From positions 62,001 to 126,000 of the forward strand of contig NZ_JAEKIA010000005.1 in NCBI RefSeq assembly GCF_016405145.1: a stretch of DNA of 64,000 bases, in the 5' to 3' direction. The translations under genes and the position numbers were made by a program. A model generated the notes under the pieces. The model worked only from the letters and a program-made list of their open reading frames with translations. It made no database searches and was not told where the DNA came from. The DNA is from Schaalia cardiffensis. Lineage in GTDB: Bacteria > Actinomycetota > Actinomycetes > Actinomycetales > Actinomycetaceae. This document shows, piece by piece, positions 52,134 to 61,084 of the stretch. Position 1 is the first letter of the stretch, and the number at the start of each line of letters is the position of its first letter.

Positions 52134-53240
52134 TCAGAAACCGGCGTCCTCTGAAGGGTCGATCACCTCAGGAAGAGGCTCCGGCTCGGCCTCGGGTGCT
52201 TCCCCGATTCCGAGGGAGATGAGGATCTTGTCTTCGATCTCTTTGGCGAGTTCGGGATTGTCTGCGAGGAACTGGCGGACGTTCTCTTTGCCTTGGCCGA
52301 GTTGATCGTCGCCGTAGGTGAACCAGGAGCCGGATTTTCGGATGATTCCCGCTTCGACTCCCATATCAATGATTGAGCCTTCACGCGAGATGCCCTTGCC
52401 GTAGACGATGTCGAACTCGGCCTGTTTGAAGGGCGGCGCCATCTTGTTCTTCACGACTTTCGCCCGCGTGCGGTTCGCGACGGGGGCTCCCGCTTCTTTC
52501 AGGGTTTCGATGCGGCGAACGTCAATGCGAACCGAGGCGTAGAACTTGAGGGCTTTACCGCCGGTCGTGGTTTCCGGGGAGCCGAAGAAGACGCCGATCT
52601 TTTCGCGGAGCTGGTTGATGAAGATCGCGGTCGTGCCGGTCGCCGAGAGGGCACCGGTGATCTTGCGGAGTGCTTGGCTCATGAGGCGCGCCTGAAGGCC
52701 AACGTGGGAATCACCCATTTCCCCTTCGATCTCTGCTTTCGGGACGAGGGCAGCGACCGAGTCAATGACGATGATGTCGATACCCCCGGAACGGATCAGC
52801 ATGTCGGCGATTTCGAGGGCCTGTTCGCCAGTGTCAGGCTGGGAGACGAGGAGGTTGTCGATGTCGACGCCTAGGGCTTTCGCATACACAGGGTCGAGGG
52901 CGTGCTCGGCGTCAATGAATGCGGCATTGCCGCCCGCTTTCTGGGCGTTCGCCACAGCGTGAAGAGCGACGGTGGTCTTACCGGAGGATTCGGGGCCGTA
53001 GATTTCGATGACGCGGCCGCGCGGCAGCCCGCCAATACCAAGGGCCACGTCGAGAGCGAGGGAGCCCGTGGGGATCACCTGAACCGGGGGACGCGTGTCA
53101 TCGCCGAGGCGCATGACGGAACCCTTGCCGAACTGCTTGTCGATCTGGGAGAGCGCGAGTTCGAGGGCCTTGTTCCTCTTATCGCCCTTGCGGTCTTCAG
53201 CTTTTCGTTCGCTCGTGCGCTTACGCGATGCAGCTGCCAT
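52134..53240 (-). CDS. recA: recombinase RecA
   Basis: A 368-residue strand-exchange ATPase that also triggers LexA cleavage. Walker [10 protein letters not shown] is at 82-90; [23 protein letters not shown] is Walker B plus loop L1, and [27 protein letters not shown] includes loop L2. The N-terminus has an extra basic stretch ([21 protein letters not shown]) before the conserved core. The ATG at 53240 with GAGAGGAC upstream is chosen. A LexA box lies 196 bases upstream. Confidence 0.98.
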   Translation of the reverse strand: MAAASRKRTSERKAEDRKGDKRNKALELALSQIDKQFGKGSVMRLGDDTRPPVQVIPTGSLALDVALGIGGLPRGRVIEIYGPESSGKTTVALHAVANAQKAGGNAAFIDAEHALDPVYAKALGVDIDNLLVSQPDTGEQALEIADMLIRSGGIDIIVIDSVAALVPKAEIEGEMGDSHVGLQARLMSQALRKITGALSATGTTAIFINQLREKIGVFFGSPETTTGGKALKFYASVRIDVRRIETLKEAGAPVANRTRAKVVKNKMAPPFKQAEFDIVYGKGISREGSIIDMGVEAGIIRKSGSWFTYGDDQLGQGKENVRQFLADNPELAKEIEDKILISLGIGEAPEAEPEPLPEVIDPSEDAGF

Positions 53241-53435
53241 GGGATGTCCTCTCAACGCTTCGAGCCTCTCCGGCTCACGGGTGATCCGGTCTGGGAGCGT
53301 CATCCCCTCTCCGGGGCGACGCAACGACGGTATGCCCGACCATAGGCATCTGCGGACCATCCCCCATCACGCTTGTGGATGAACCCTGGCTGTGGATGGA
53401 TGAACCCTCAGGTGTCGTCAGCGAACGATCATACA

Positions 53436-53451
53436 TGGAACAGGTGTTCGA
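53436..53451. promoter_or_regulatory. LexA box upstream of recA
   Basis: TGGAACAGGTGTTCGA: right half perfect, one mismatch in the left half of TCGAAC-N4-GTTCGA. In the 285-base spacer ahead of recA, it makes recA part of the LexA regulon. Confidence 0.82.
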
Positions 53452-53525
53452 CTCGCGTCGAAATGCGCGCGTGTTGAGACACGGAAGCGGACCCTCAGGA
53501 ATCGGTACGCAAGCACACCAGGAGC

Positions 53526-53759
53526 TCAGCGCAGCGAGCGCTTCGCTTTCGCGTCGAGGCGGTGAAACCACTTGCACGACTCCCCCACACCGGTTTCATC
53601 GACCAGGGCCTCCCACACCCTTTGTGGGGCGAGACCCGCCTCAAGCGCCTCCAGGCAGGTACCGGAGATCGCGGGCAGATACAGGTCCGCAGCGTAAGAG
53701 CGCCCGAGGGTGGGGCCGAAAACAGAATCGACAGCGTCCCAGAACTCCGAAGTCTTCAC
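53526..53759 (-). CDS. DUF3046 protein
   Basis: A 77-residue protein of the actinobacterial DUF3046 family (MKTSEFWDAVDSVFGPTLGRS, then LYLPAISGTCLEALEAG and VWEALVDE). Function unknown; the gene is characteristically located between the ClgR-like regulator and recA, as here. Two bases after the regulator's stop, so co-transcribed with it. Confidence 0.92.
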   Translation of the reverse strand: MKTSEFWDAVDSVFGPTLGRSYAADLYLPAISGTCLEALEAGLAPQRVWEALVDETGVGESCKWFHRLDAKAKRSLR

Positions 53760-53761
53760 GT

Positions 53762-54076
53762 TCAGGAAATGAGGGTGACGGGCACGAGATCTTCGGGCAC
53801 CGTGTCAGGTACGACGATGCCGGAAGAGACCGCCATACGTTCAGAAACCTCACGCAGGACGAACCAGAGCGGCACGCCGAGCGCCAGGCAGATCGCCTCA
53901 AGGAGTTCGGAGGACGCTTCCTTCTGGCCGCGCTCAACCTCGGAGAGGTATCCCAGGGAAACCTGGGCGTCCGAAGAGATTTCACGCAAAGTGCGCCCCT
54001 GGTGACGGCGAAGGTCGCGCAGGACATCACCGAGTTCAGTCCGCAACAGCGGAGCGGGAGCGGCAGAAGCGTTCAT
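53762..54076 (-). CDS. XRE-family regulator, ClgR-like
   Basis: A 104-residue regulator that is little more than a helix-turn-helix domain: [54 protein letters not shown]. Strong likeness and position (between pgsA and recA) match ClgR, the activator of clp protease and stress genes in actinobacteria. Its own C-terminal part is short (about 25 residues). Confidence 0.85.
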   Translation of the reverse strand: MNASAAPAPLLRTELGDVLRDLRRHQGRTLREISSDAQVSLGYLSEVERGQKEASSELLEAICLALGVPLWFVLREVSERMAVSSGIVVPDTVPEDLVPVTLIS

Positions 54077-54242
54077 ATGGTGAGCCTATCGCGCAGGGCT
54101 CAGCCGCGCATCTCCATACCGGCCTTCAAGTCCGGCTCGGCCACTCCTCCTGCAGCTCAACACCGACTTTTCGGCTTGTTTCTGCAGATCTTGCGAATTG
54201 TGGCGTTGCTCGCCCTCGTCATGGAACTTGAGCGAACAAGAC

Positions 54243-54872
54243 TCAACTCTGGGTCTTGGCGTCCTTCTTCAGGCGCATCCCCTCAGCCACATACACCCAA
54301 CCCGACCACAAAGTGACGACGAGGGCGAGGCCCGCGACCGTCCAACCGAAAACGAGCATGCCCTGCGCAAAAAGCCCGCTCCACTCTCCCCCGAACTCGA
54401 TCGTCGTCCACGGAATCAACAAGACCCAGATCGCGAGCATCTGCAACACCGTCTTCAGCTTGCCACCCTTATTCGCAGCGACGACGATCCCCCTCTTCAA
54501 CAGGATCGCACGCAGCCAGGTGATGCCCAGTTCACGGAAGGCGATCAGCGCCGTCACCCACCAGGGCAGCAGGCCGACGACGGTGAGCATGACGAAAGCG
54601 CCAAGAGTCAACGCTTTATCCGCGATCGGGTCGACGAGCTTGCCGAAGTCGGTCACGAGGTTCCGCGAGCGAGCGATGTGCCCATCGAGCTGATCCGTGG
54701 AAGCTGCGATCATAAAGACCAGAACCGCCCACCAGCGCGCCCCAGGCAGCTCAGACACCATCAGCCAAATGAACACGGGCACGAGGAGGAGGCGAATCAC
54801 CGTCAGCGCATTCGGCAGGTTGTACGGTGAAACCGAGTGCTCCCGATCGACTAGCGAGACATTGTCGTGCAT
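54243..54872 (-). CDS. pgsA: CDP-diacylglycerol--glycerol-3-phosphate 3-phosphatidyltransferase
   Basis: A 209-residue membrane enzyme of the CDP-alcohol phosphotransferase family that makes phosphatidylglycerol phosphate. The signature D-G-x2-A-R-x8-G-x3-D-x3-D is seen as DQLDGHIARSRNLVTDFG followed by KLVDPIADK. About five hydrophobic segments follow or precede it. The ATG at 54872 is chosen (AAGGA upstream, 20 bases after the ftsK stop). Sometimes annotated as PgsA2 or cardiolipin-type homologues in actinobacteria. Confidence 0.93.
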   Translation of the reverse strand: MHDNVSLVDREHSVSPYNLPNALTVIRLLLVPVFIWLMVSELPGARWWAVLVFMIAASTDQLDGHIARSRNLVTDFGKLVDPIADKALTLGAFVMLTVVGLLPWWVTALIAFRELGITWLRAILLKRGIVVAANKGGKLKTVLQMLAIWVLLIPWTTIEFGGEWSGLFAQGMLVFGWTVAGLALVVTLWSGWVYVAEGMRLKKDAKTQS

Positions 54873-54892
54873 TGCCCGTCCTTCCCAGTGAC

Positions 54893-57790
54893 TCAGCGGC
54901 CTGTAAGCTGCCAAGCGTCTTCATCCTCTTCGGGCTCCTCATCGACCCATTGAGGCGGATTCCCACCGAAGTTGTGCCCCGCGTAGGGATCCTGCATCAC
55001 GTCGTCACCAGGAGTGTACGGCCCTGGCTGAGAAGACGCGCCGTCAGGGACGAAAGACGAGACCATCTGTGCGGCCCCGCTTGCGGGCGCGCCCGCCTCA
55101 CCTGCCATGTCCGAAGCCGCCGAGGCGTCGACCGCCCCACGCCCCGCATTGTCCGAACCAAAGGCATCCCCCGCCAAAGCCGGTGAGGTCGCCGGAGCCT
55201 GTCCCCCGGCATCCATCGAATCGGATTCACCCCTGAGCATCGCAAGCACCTCGGGCAATTGCTCAGGCTGAACGAGGACCTGACGGGCCTTCGACCCCTC
55301 CGAAGGCCCAACGATCTCCCTGGACTCCAACAGGTCCATGAGACGCCCAGCCCTGGCGAATCCGACCCGGAGCTTGCGCTGCAACATCGAAGTTGAACCG
55401 AGCTGAGTGGACACCACAAGCTCCGCCGCCTGGAGCAGATCATCAAGATCATCACCAATATCCTCGGCAACCTTGACGCTCTTCGTCTCCGTCACGACAT
55501 CATCGCGATAGTGGGGCTGCATCTGCTGCTTCACATGGGCGACGACCCTGTGGATCTCCGACTCAGTCACCCACGCGCCCTGCACGCGCATCGGCTTTGA
55601 AGCGCCCGCAGGCAGGTACAGAGCATCACCCTGACCGATGAGCTTCTCAGCGCCCGGCTGGTCGAGGATCGTGCGCGAATCCGTCAACGAGGAGGTCGCG
55701 AAAGCCAAGCGGGAAGGAATATTCGCCTTGATCAAACCGGTGACGACATCAACGGAGGGCCTTTGGGTCGCGAGGACAAGGTGGATCCCCGCGGCGCGCG
55801 CGAGCTGCGTGATCCGCTGGATCGACGCCTCCACGTCACGCGGCGCGACCATCATCAAATCAGCAAGCTCGTCAACGACCACCAGAAGATACGGGTAGGG
55901 GCGCAGCACCCGGTCAAGACCCGGCTTGGCCAGGACCTGGCCCGATTGGACCGCCTTATTGAAGTCGTCAATATGTTTGAACCCGTAATCGGATAGGTCG
56001 TTGTAGCGCGCGTCCATTTCTCGCACGACCCATTCGAGGGCCTCGGCGGCCTTCTTCGGATCCGTGATGATCGGTGAAATCAGATGTGGGATGCCCTCGT
56101 AGATCGTGAGCTCCACGCGCTTGGGGTCGACGAGGATCATGCGGACCTGCTGGGGGGTCGCGCGCATCATGATCGAGGTGATCATCGAGTTCACAAAGCT
56201 CGACTTGCCCGAACCGGTCTGGCCCGCGACCAGGAGGTGCGGGGTCTTCGCAAGGTTCGTCACGACATAACCGCCCTCGACGTCCTTGCCGACACCGACG
56301 ACCAGGGGATGCTGGTTGCGCAGGGCCGCACTCGAACGCAGAACATCACCGAGGGCGACATTCTCACGATCAGTGTTCGGGATTTCAATGCCGATCGCGG
56401 ACTTGCCGGGAATCGGCGCGAGGATGCGCACATCCGCGGAAGCCACGGCATAGGCGATGTTCTTCGACAGGTTCGTGAGCTTGTCGACCTTCACTCCCGA
56501 TCCGAGGACGACCTCGTAACGGGTGACCGTCGGGCCTCGGGAAAAACCGGTGACCTGCGCGTCGATCTTGAAGTCGGCGAAGACTTGGGCGAGAGCGTGA
56601 ACGACCTGGTCGTTCACCACCGAGCGGGTCTTATGCGGGGGCCCGGAGACGAGGAGAGAGTCCTCAGGCAGGGTGTAAGAGATCGCCTCGTTGAGTTGGG
56701 GCTGGAAGACCTCCCCCTCGGGTGCTGGCGTGATCGGCGCGGGGGCAGGCTCGTCGGCTTCGGGAGAGGTGGGGGTCGGAATGGCCTCGGTATTCGGATC
56801 GGCAACGACCGAGAACTTCTCAGTCGGCATGTCATGCGCTAAAACACCGGTCTGGGCTTGGGGCGCCGACTCAACCTCGCCGCTGTTTGCGGCCGATGAG
56901 GCCTCGCCGTGAAGGGGCGCAGGCTCAGCGTCCCGGAGCCGTGCAGGCGAAGCGCTTCCCAGTACGCTCGTCGAGTCCTCGGAAACATTCGGGGAGCGGA
57001 AGGACTCATCGCCGTCGTATTCGTCAAGGAAAGGATCGTCCCCTGCGGCGAGGTCCTCGCGTGCGCGTTGACGCGCCACTCGAGCCGGATCCTCATTCTC
57101 AGGGGTTGTACCCGGCGTGCTCCTGCGCTTAAAGCGCCGCGCCAGCTCCCTCAAGCGCGCGGGGACCTCCGCGACGCGGGTACGGGTCGCAAGAAGCAGC
57201 GAATAGATGCCCACCAGCACGAGGATCGCGCCCGCCCCCCAGGGGGAGAGCAGATTCGTCAGGGGACGAGCCACGAACCAGCCCACGATTCCCCCTGCGG
57301 ACTCGATCGTCTCGACATCCTCAAGAGAGGGATTGCCCTGCGTGACATGCACGAGGCCAGACAAGGAGATCACGAGCCCGATCCCGCCTGCGACATGATG
57401 CGGCAGAGCCTGCTCTCCACTGCGCGCCCGGAAGAGCTCAATGGAAAAAGCGATCAATGCGAGCGGGACGACCACGGAGAACAGACCCACCGACCCGGCT
57501 GCCGCATGATGAATGAAGTCCCCGGCCTGCCCGGAGATCCTGAACCATTCACGCAAAGCAACGAGGAGCGCGGCTGCGATGCACACGAAAGCGAGAGCAT
57601 CGCGTTTCATCTGAGGATCTGCTGCCCTCCAAGCGCGAACCAGTGAAGCAACTCCCCTGCCGATCGAGGCGAAGAACCTCGCGAGGAGTCCCGGCTCGGG
57701 GGCTTGGGGGGCCGCTTGACGCTTCGAAGACTGGGGGCGACCAGAGGGATTTCTCCCGGTCTTGCCCGTCGATGGGGTACGTGATGCCAT
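54893..57790 (-). CDS. ftsK: DNA translocase FtsK/SpoIIIE
   Basis: A 965-residue septal DNA pump. Four to five transmembrane helices lie in the first ~205 residues, then a long acidic/Pro-rich linker (about 210-370). The motor starts near residue 385; Walker A AGQTGSGKSSFVNS is at about 521-534, Walker B in YLLVVVDELADLMMV. The gamma DNA-reading domain follows (QRKLRVGFARAGRLMDLLESREIV), and then an unusually long Ala/Gly/Ser-rich C-terminal extension of about 120 residues ending in an acidic segment. Usual neighbour of pgsA. Confidence 0.96.
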   Translation of the reverse strand: MASRTPSTGKTGRNPSGRPQSSKRQAAPQAPEPGLLARFFASIGRGVASLVRAWRAADPQMKRDALAFVCIAAALLVALREWFRISGQAGDFIHHAAAGSVGLFSVVVPLALIAFSIELFRARSGEQALPHHVAGGIGLVISLSGLVHVTQGNPSLEDVETIESAGGIVGWFVARPLTNLLSPWGAGAILVLVGIYSLLLATRTRVAEVPARLRELARRFKRRSTPGTTPENEDPARVARQRAREDLAAGDDPFLDEYDGDESFRSPNVSEDSTSVLGSASPARLRDAEPAPLHGEASSAANSGEVESAPQAQTGVLAHDMPTEKFSVVADPNTEAIPTPTSPEADEPAPAPITPAPEGEVFQPQLNEAISYTLPEDSLLVSGPPHKTRSVVNDQVVHALAQVFADFKIDAQVTGFSRGPTVTRYEVVLGSGVKVDKLTNLSKNIAYAVASADVRILAPIPGKSAIGIEIPNTDRENVALGDVLRSSAALRNQHPLVVGVGKDVEGGYVVTNLAKTPHLLVAGQTGSGKSSFVNSMITSIMMRATPQQVRMILVDPKRVELTIYEGIPHLISPIITDPKKAAEALEWVVREMDARYNDLSDYGFKHIDDFNKAVQSGQVLAKPGLDRVLRPYPYLLVVVDELADLMMVAPRDVEASIQRITQLARAAGIHLVLATQRPSVDVVTGLIKANIPSRLAFATSSLTDSRTILDQPGAEKLIGQGDALYLPAGASKPMRVQGAWVTESEIHRVVAHVKQQMQPHYRDDVVTETKSVKVAEDIGDDLDDLLQAAELVVSTQLGSTSMLQRKLRVGFARAGRLMDLLESREIVGPSEGSKARQVLVQPEQLPEVLAMLRGESDSMDAGGQAPATSPALAGDAFGSDNAGRGAVDASAASDMAGEAGAPASGAAQMVSSFVPDGASSQPGPYTPGDDVMQDPYAGHNFGGNPPQWVDEEPEEDEDAWQLTGR

Positions 57791-57844
57791 GATGCTTCGA
57801 CGCTACCCGCGTCCAGCGCCAGACGGCCCGTGGCGCGCCGGAAA

Positions 57845-58801
57845 TCAGGCCTTCTGGCTCGTGAGTCCCGTCGCCTTCCCCTCCTTCACAACGCGCAAGA
57901 TCTGCTCAAGAGTCGGCACCGGCAGAGCCGACTCGTGTGAGATCGCAATCGCCGCCGCAGCATTCGCCAACGAGCACGCCTCCTCAATGTCCTTGCCTTT
58001 GAGGAGTGCGGCGCACATGGTGGCGATATGGGTGTCGCCGACTCCAGCGGTGTCCGCGACACGGGTTTCAAATGCGGGCACCTGAATGCGTTCCGCGCCC
58101 TGCTCGCGTTGAAGCTCACACCCCATGATCCCGGTCCTGCGCACCAGCGCCGCTTCAGGTTTCATGAGATTGCGGATCCCCGTTCCCGGCTCATGCGTCG
58201 CGAGGATCGAGCTGAGCGCCGCGGCCTCGCGCACATTCATCGTGACGATATCCGCACGCTTGAGGAGTTGACGCCACGATTCAACGGGGACCTGCTCGAC
58301 CGCGGGGGAAACCGAAACGACGAGGCGCACCGACGCCGGAAGGGCCGCTCCCCAACCGGCGAGCACCATCGCCGAATGCGGAGTCGTCAAGTCCGAGGCC
58401 GCAATGTGGATAAGATCGCCGGGCCTGAGGACCATCCGATCCAGAGCAGTCCGTGAAGGCTCGGACTCCACTCCAGCCGTCACAATGGAAGTCATCGAGC
58501 CGTTCCTCTCGATGAGTTGGATCGCCACACCAATGTCGCCCACGAGCTCCTGAGTGAGGATTTCCACCCCCGCTTCGACGAGCTGCTGGCGAACCGCGAA
58601 GGAGTTCGGGCCCGTCCCCAGGGGAGAAGCCAAAGCTGCGGGCACGCCCTGCGCGGCGGCTGCTGACAGTGTCGTGAAACCGCCGCCCGGGCGCGAACTT
58701 GCAGCATCAGCATGCACCGAGCCTCCCCTGACGGGAGTGTGCGAGACGTGCATCGGGAGCACGAGGACGACCGAGTGGGTCGAAATGAAGCGTCCAGCCA
58801 T
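57845..58801 (-). CDS. PfkB-family carbohydrate kinase
   Basis: A 318-residue ribokinase-superfamily protein. N-terminal di-glycine motif SRPGGGFTTLSAAAAQG and C-terminal anion-hole motif DTAGVGDTHIATMCAALL with the catalytic Asp are present; the usual T-G-A-G-D-x-F reads A-G-V-G-D-T-H here. The mid region (MNVREAAALSSIL) is the usual N-x-x-E segment in altered form. Substrate unknown; could be a sugar, nucleoside or a hydroxymethyl compound. Lies 38 bases after rnj and about 54 before ftsK on the same strand. Confidence 0.85.
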   Translation of the reverse strand: MAGRFISTHSVVLVLPMHVSHTPVRGGSVHADAASSRPGGGFTTLSAAAAQGVPAALASPLGTGPNSFAVRQQLVEAGVEILTQELVGDIGVAIQLIERNGSMTSIVTAGVESEPSRTALDRMVLRPGDLIHIAASDLTTPHSAMVLAGWGAALPASVRLVVSVSPAVEQVPVESWRQLLKRADIVTMNVREAAALSSILATHEPGTGIRNLMKPEAALVRRTGIMGCELQREQGAERIQVPAFETRVADTAGVGDTHIATMCAALLKGKDIEEACSLANAAAAIAISHESALPVPTLEQILRVVKEGKATGLTSQKA

Positions 58802-58838
58802 CGAATGAGGTCCTTTGCGCTATGAGTGCCCGGGCGTG

Positions 58839-60530
58839 TTACTGCTCGACGACGACGGGGACAATCATCGGGCGACGACGCAGCCTGCGGGCGACCCAGC
58901 GTCCGAGGACGCGCCTCATCGCCTGTTGGAGGACATAGGGGTCCTTTCCGCCGGGAGCGGCAGCGTCCTTGAGGGCATCCTCCACATCGGGCAGGACCTC
59001 GTCGAAGACTGCGTCATCTTCCGCCATGCCGATCGCTTTGATCGTCGGACCGGAAAGGACCATGCCCGAATCGTGCTCGACCACGGCGTACACAGAAATG
59101 AAGCCCTCAGAACCGAGAATCCTGCGGATCTCGAGCTCTTCTTCGGAGATCTCACCAATCGATTTACCGTCGACGAAGACGAGCTCGCAGGGGACCTGGC
59201 CTGAAATCCGCGCCTGCCCGTCTTTAAGGTCGACCGTAACCCCACCATCGGCGAGGACGACCCGACTTGCGGGGACACCGGTGGAGACCGCGAGTTGACC
59301 ATTCTTCACGAGGTGGCGCAATTCGCCGTGAATCGGCATGACGTTCTTCGGCTGGACCAGGTTGTAGAAGGTGAGGAGCTCGCCCTGGCAGGCGTGGCCC
59401 GAAACATGGACCTTCGCATTGCCACGGTGGAAAACCTTCGCGCCCAACTGTGTGAGCTCGTTGATCACGCGGTTCACATCAGTCTCGTTGCCGGGAATCA
59501 GGGAGGCCGCCACAACAACCGTGTCCCCCGCTTCGAGATTGACGAACTTGTGGGAGCCAGCGCTCATCCGCGCGAGCGCCGCCCTCGGCTCGCCCTGTGA
59601 GCCGGTCGCCATGTAGAGGCGCTTTTCAGGAGGAAGGGCCGCCAATTCATTGGCGTCCACGATCAGGCCCACAGGCACCGTGAGGTAGCCCTTTTCAGCG
59701 GCGATGCGCATATTGCGTTCCATCGAACGCCCGACGAGGGCGACATGACGTCCCGCTTTCGCGGCGGCGTTCATCACCTGCTGGACGCGGTGCACATGTG
59801 AGGCGAAGGTCGCGACAACGACCTGGCCTTCTGCTTCTTCAACGATCCGGTCGAGGACTGGGCCGATCTCGGATTCAGAGGGGATGAAACCGGGGACCTC
59901 AGAATTCGTCGAATCAATCATGAACAAGTCGACGCCCTCGGAACCGATGCGGCCCAGGGCCGCAAGATCGGTCTTGCGCCCGTCGAGAGGCTGGTGGTCG
60001 ATCTTGAAGTCGCCGGTGATGAGGACCGTGCCCGCGCTTGTGCGCACGCAGATCGCAAGAGCATCCGGAATTGAGTGCGTGACCTGCACGAACTCGAGCT
60101 CGAATGGGCCAAGCTGGAGGCGATCGCCGCTTTTGACGATGTGCATGTCACCGGCGGGAAGACGATGCTCGCGCAGTTTCGGTTCAATGAAGGCGAGAGT
60201 CAGGTCGCTGCCGTAGATTGGAATGTCGTCGCGCAGCTTCGCGAGGTAGGGAACCGCGCCGATGTGGTCTTCGTGACCGTGTGTGATGACCATGCCGACG
60301 ACGTCGTCGAGCCGATCTGCGATCCACGAGAAGTCAGGGAGGATGAGGTCGACGCCGGGCTGGTAGACCTCGGGGAAGAGGACACCGCAGTCGACGATGA
60401 GGAGCTTGCCCTCGTGTTCGAGGACGTTCATGTTACGGCCGACCTCGCCCAGACCTCCCAGGGGGATGACGCGCAGGGCCCCATCTTCGAGGGGGGCGGG
60501 CTCGCGAAGATTTTCGTACAGAGGCTTCAT
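58839..60530 (-). CDS. rnj: ribonuclease J
   Basis: A 563-residue metallo-beta-lactamase/beta-CASP ribonuclease with 5'-exo and endo activity in rRNA maturation and mRNA decay. HGHEDHIGA (H84, H86, D88, H89) is the metal motif; GDFKIDHQPLDG, DSTNSEVPGF and the beta-CASP part GSQGEPRAALARMSAG and VHVSGHACQGEL follow; the C-terminal domain includes RRPMIVPVVVE. The ATG at 60530 is chosen over a start 22 codons upstream. Actinobacteria use RNase J together with RNase E. Confidence 0.96.
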   Translation of the reverse strand: MKPLYENLREPAPLEDGALRVIPLGGLGEVGRNMNVLEHEGKLLIVDCGVLFPEVYQPGVDLILPDFSWIADRLDDVVGMVITHGHEDHIGAVPYLAKLRDDIPIYGSDLTLAFIEPKLREHRLPAGDMHIVKSGDRLQLGPFELEFVQVTHSIPDALAICVRTSAGTVLITGDFKIDHQPLDGRKTDLAALGRIGSEGVDLFMIDSTNSEVPGFIPSESEIGPVLDRIVEEAEGQVVVATFASHVHRVQQVMNAAAKAGRHVALVGRSMERNMRIAAEKGYLTVPVGLIVDANELAALPPEKRLYMATGSQGEPRAALARMSAGSHKFVNLEAGDTVVVAASLIPGNETDVNRVINELTQLGAKVFHRGNAKVHVSGHACQGELLTFYNLVQPKNVMPIHGELRHLVKNGQLAVSTGVPASRVVLADGGVTVDLKDGQARISGQVPCELVFVDGKSIGEISEEELEIRRILGSEGFISVYAVVEHDSGMVLSGPTIKAIGMAEDDAVFDEVLPDVEDALKDAAAPGGKDPYVLQQAMRRVLGRWVARRLRRRPMIVPVVVEQ

Positions 60531-60613
60531 GTGGGCGATTCTACTTGTTCTTACGCCTCCACCCCCGGACCAGAGATTCATTCCAAGACCCCGCACTCAC
60601 CAGGCGCAGGCGC

Positions 60614-60701
60614 GAGCGCCTTCGAGAAGCCGGGCGGCGGGAGCGCCTTCGAGAAGCCGGGCGGCGGGAGCGCCTTCGAGAAGCCGGGCGGCGGGAGCGC
60701 C
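60614..60701. repeat. exact 27-bp tandem repeat between fixX and rnj
   Basis: Three identical 27-base units start at 60614, 60641 and 60668, each opening GAGCGCCTTCGAGAAGCC and ending in a GC run; a fourth unit starts at 60695 and diverges after seven bases. Lack of variation implies recent expansion, and the copy number may vary between strains. Only ~230 bases of spacer surround it. Confidence 0.95.
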
Positions 60702-60717
60702 AAGCACTCCCGCCGCC
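60687..60717 (-). terminator. GC-rich hairpin after fixX
   Basis: An 11-bp perfect stem (GGCGGCGGGAG at 60687-60697, CTCCCGCCGCC at 60707-60717) with a 9-base loop, 43 bases after the fixX stop; its left arm is the end of the last repeat unit. No U-run. It probably ends or attenuates the fix operon transcript. Confidence 0.6.
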
Positions 60718-60759
60718 GTGACCAGGTAAGACTTATGGTCTGACCTTGTGCCTTCCGCT

Positions 60760-61056
60760 TCAGCCTTCGCGGAACATAATGCCGAAGCTGCCACGCGGGT
60801 AGTGCCACTTGAGCACACCCTTAGGAGCCATGGCGAGACAGGTTCCGCACTCCAGGCACGCCGCATACTCCACGCCGATCGTGCCATCGGCTTCAACCGA
60901 GTACACGTGCGCAGGGCAGATGCGCTCGAGCAGAGGGCCGGCGCCGAGCTTGCGGGCGAGCTCCTGATCGACCTCGATGTGGGATTCTTCCTCATCAAGG
61001 TTGTAGGTGTTCCCGGCCAGTCGAGCAGGGACGCTGTCGATGACGAATTCAGCCAT
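60760..61056 (-). CDS. fixX: FixX ferredoxin-like protein
   Basis: A 98-residue [4Fe-4S] protein that carries electrons in the FixABCX complex. Cysteines in RICPAHVY and CLECGTC give four ligands in the spacing typical of FixX, and the protein ends with the usual PKGVLKWHYPRG stretch. Last gene of the cluster, 28 bases after fixC. Confidence 0.93.
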   Translation of the reverse strand: MAEFVIDSVPARLAGNTYNLDEEESHIEVDQELARKLGAGPLLERICPAHVYSVEADGTIGVEYAACLECGTCLAMAPKGVLKWHYPRGSFGIMFREG

Positions 61057-61084
61057 TGCTCAGTCCTCTTTTCAGGAAGTGTCG

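Noticed and set aside
60614-60701. Possible CRISPR or coding repeat protein
   Set aside because: Only 3.3 exact units with no spacers; open frames across it have no start, ribosome-binding site or continuation.
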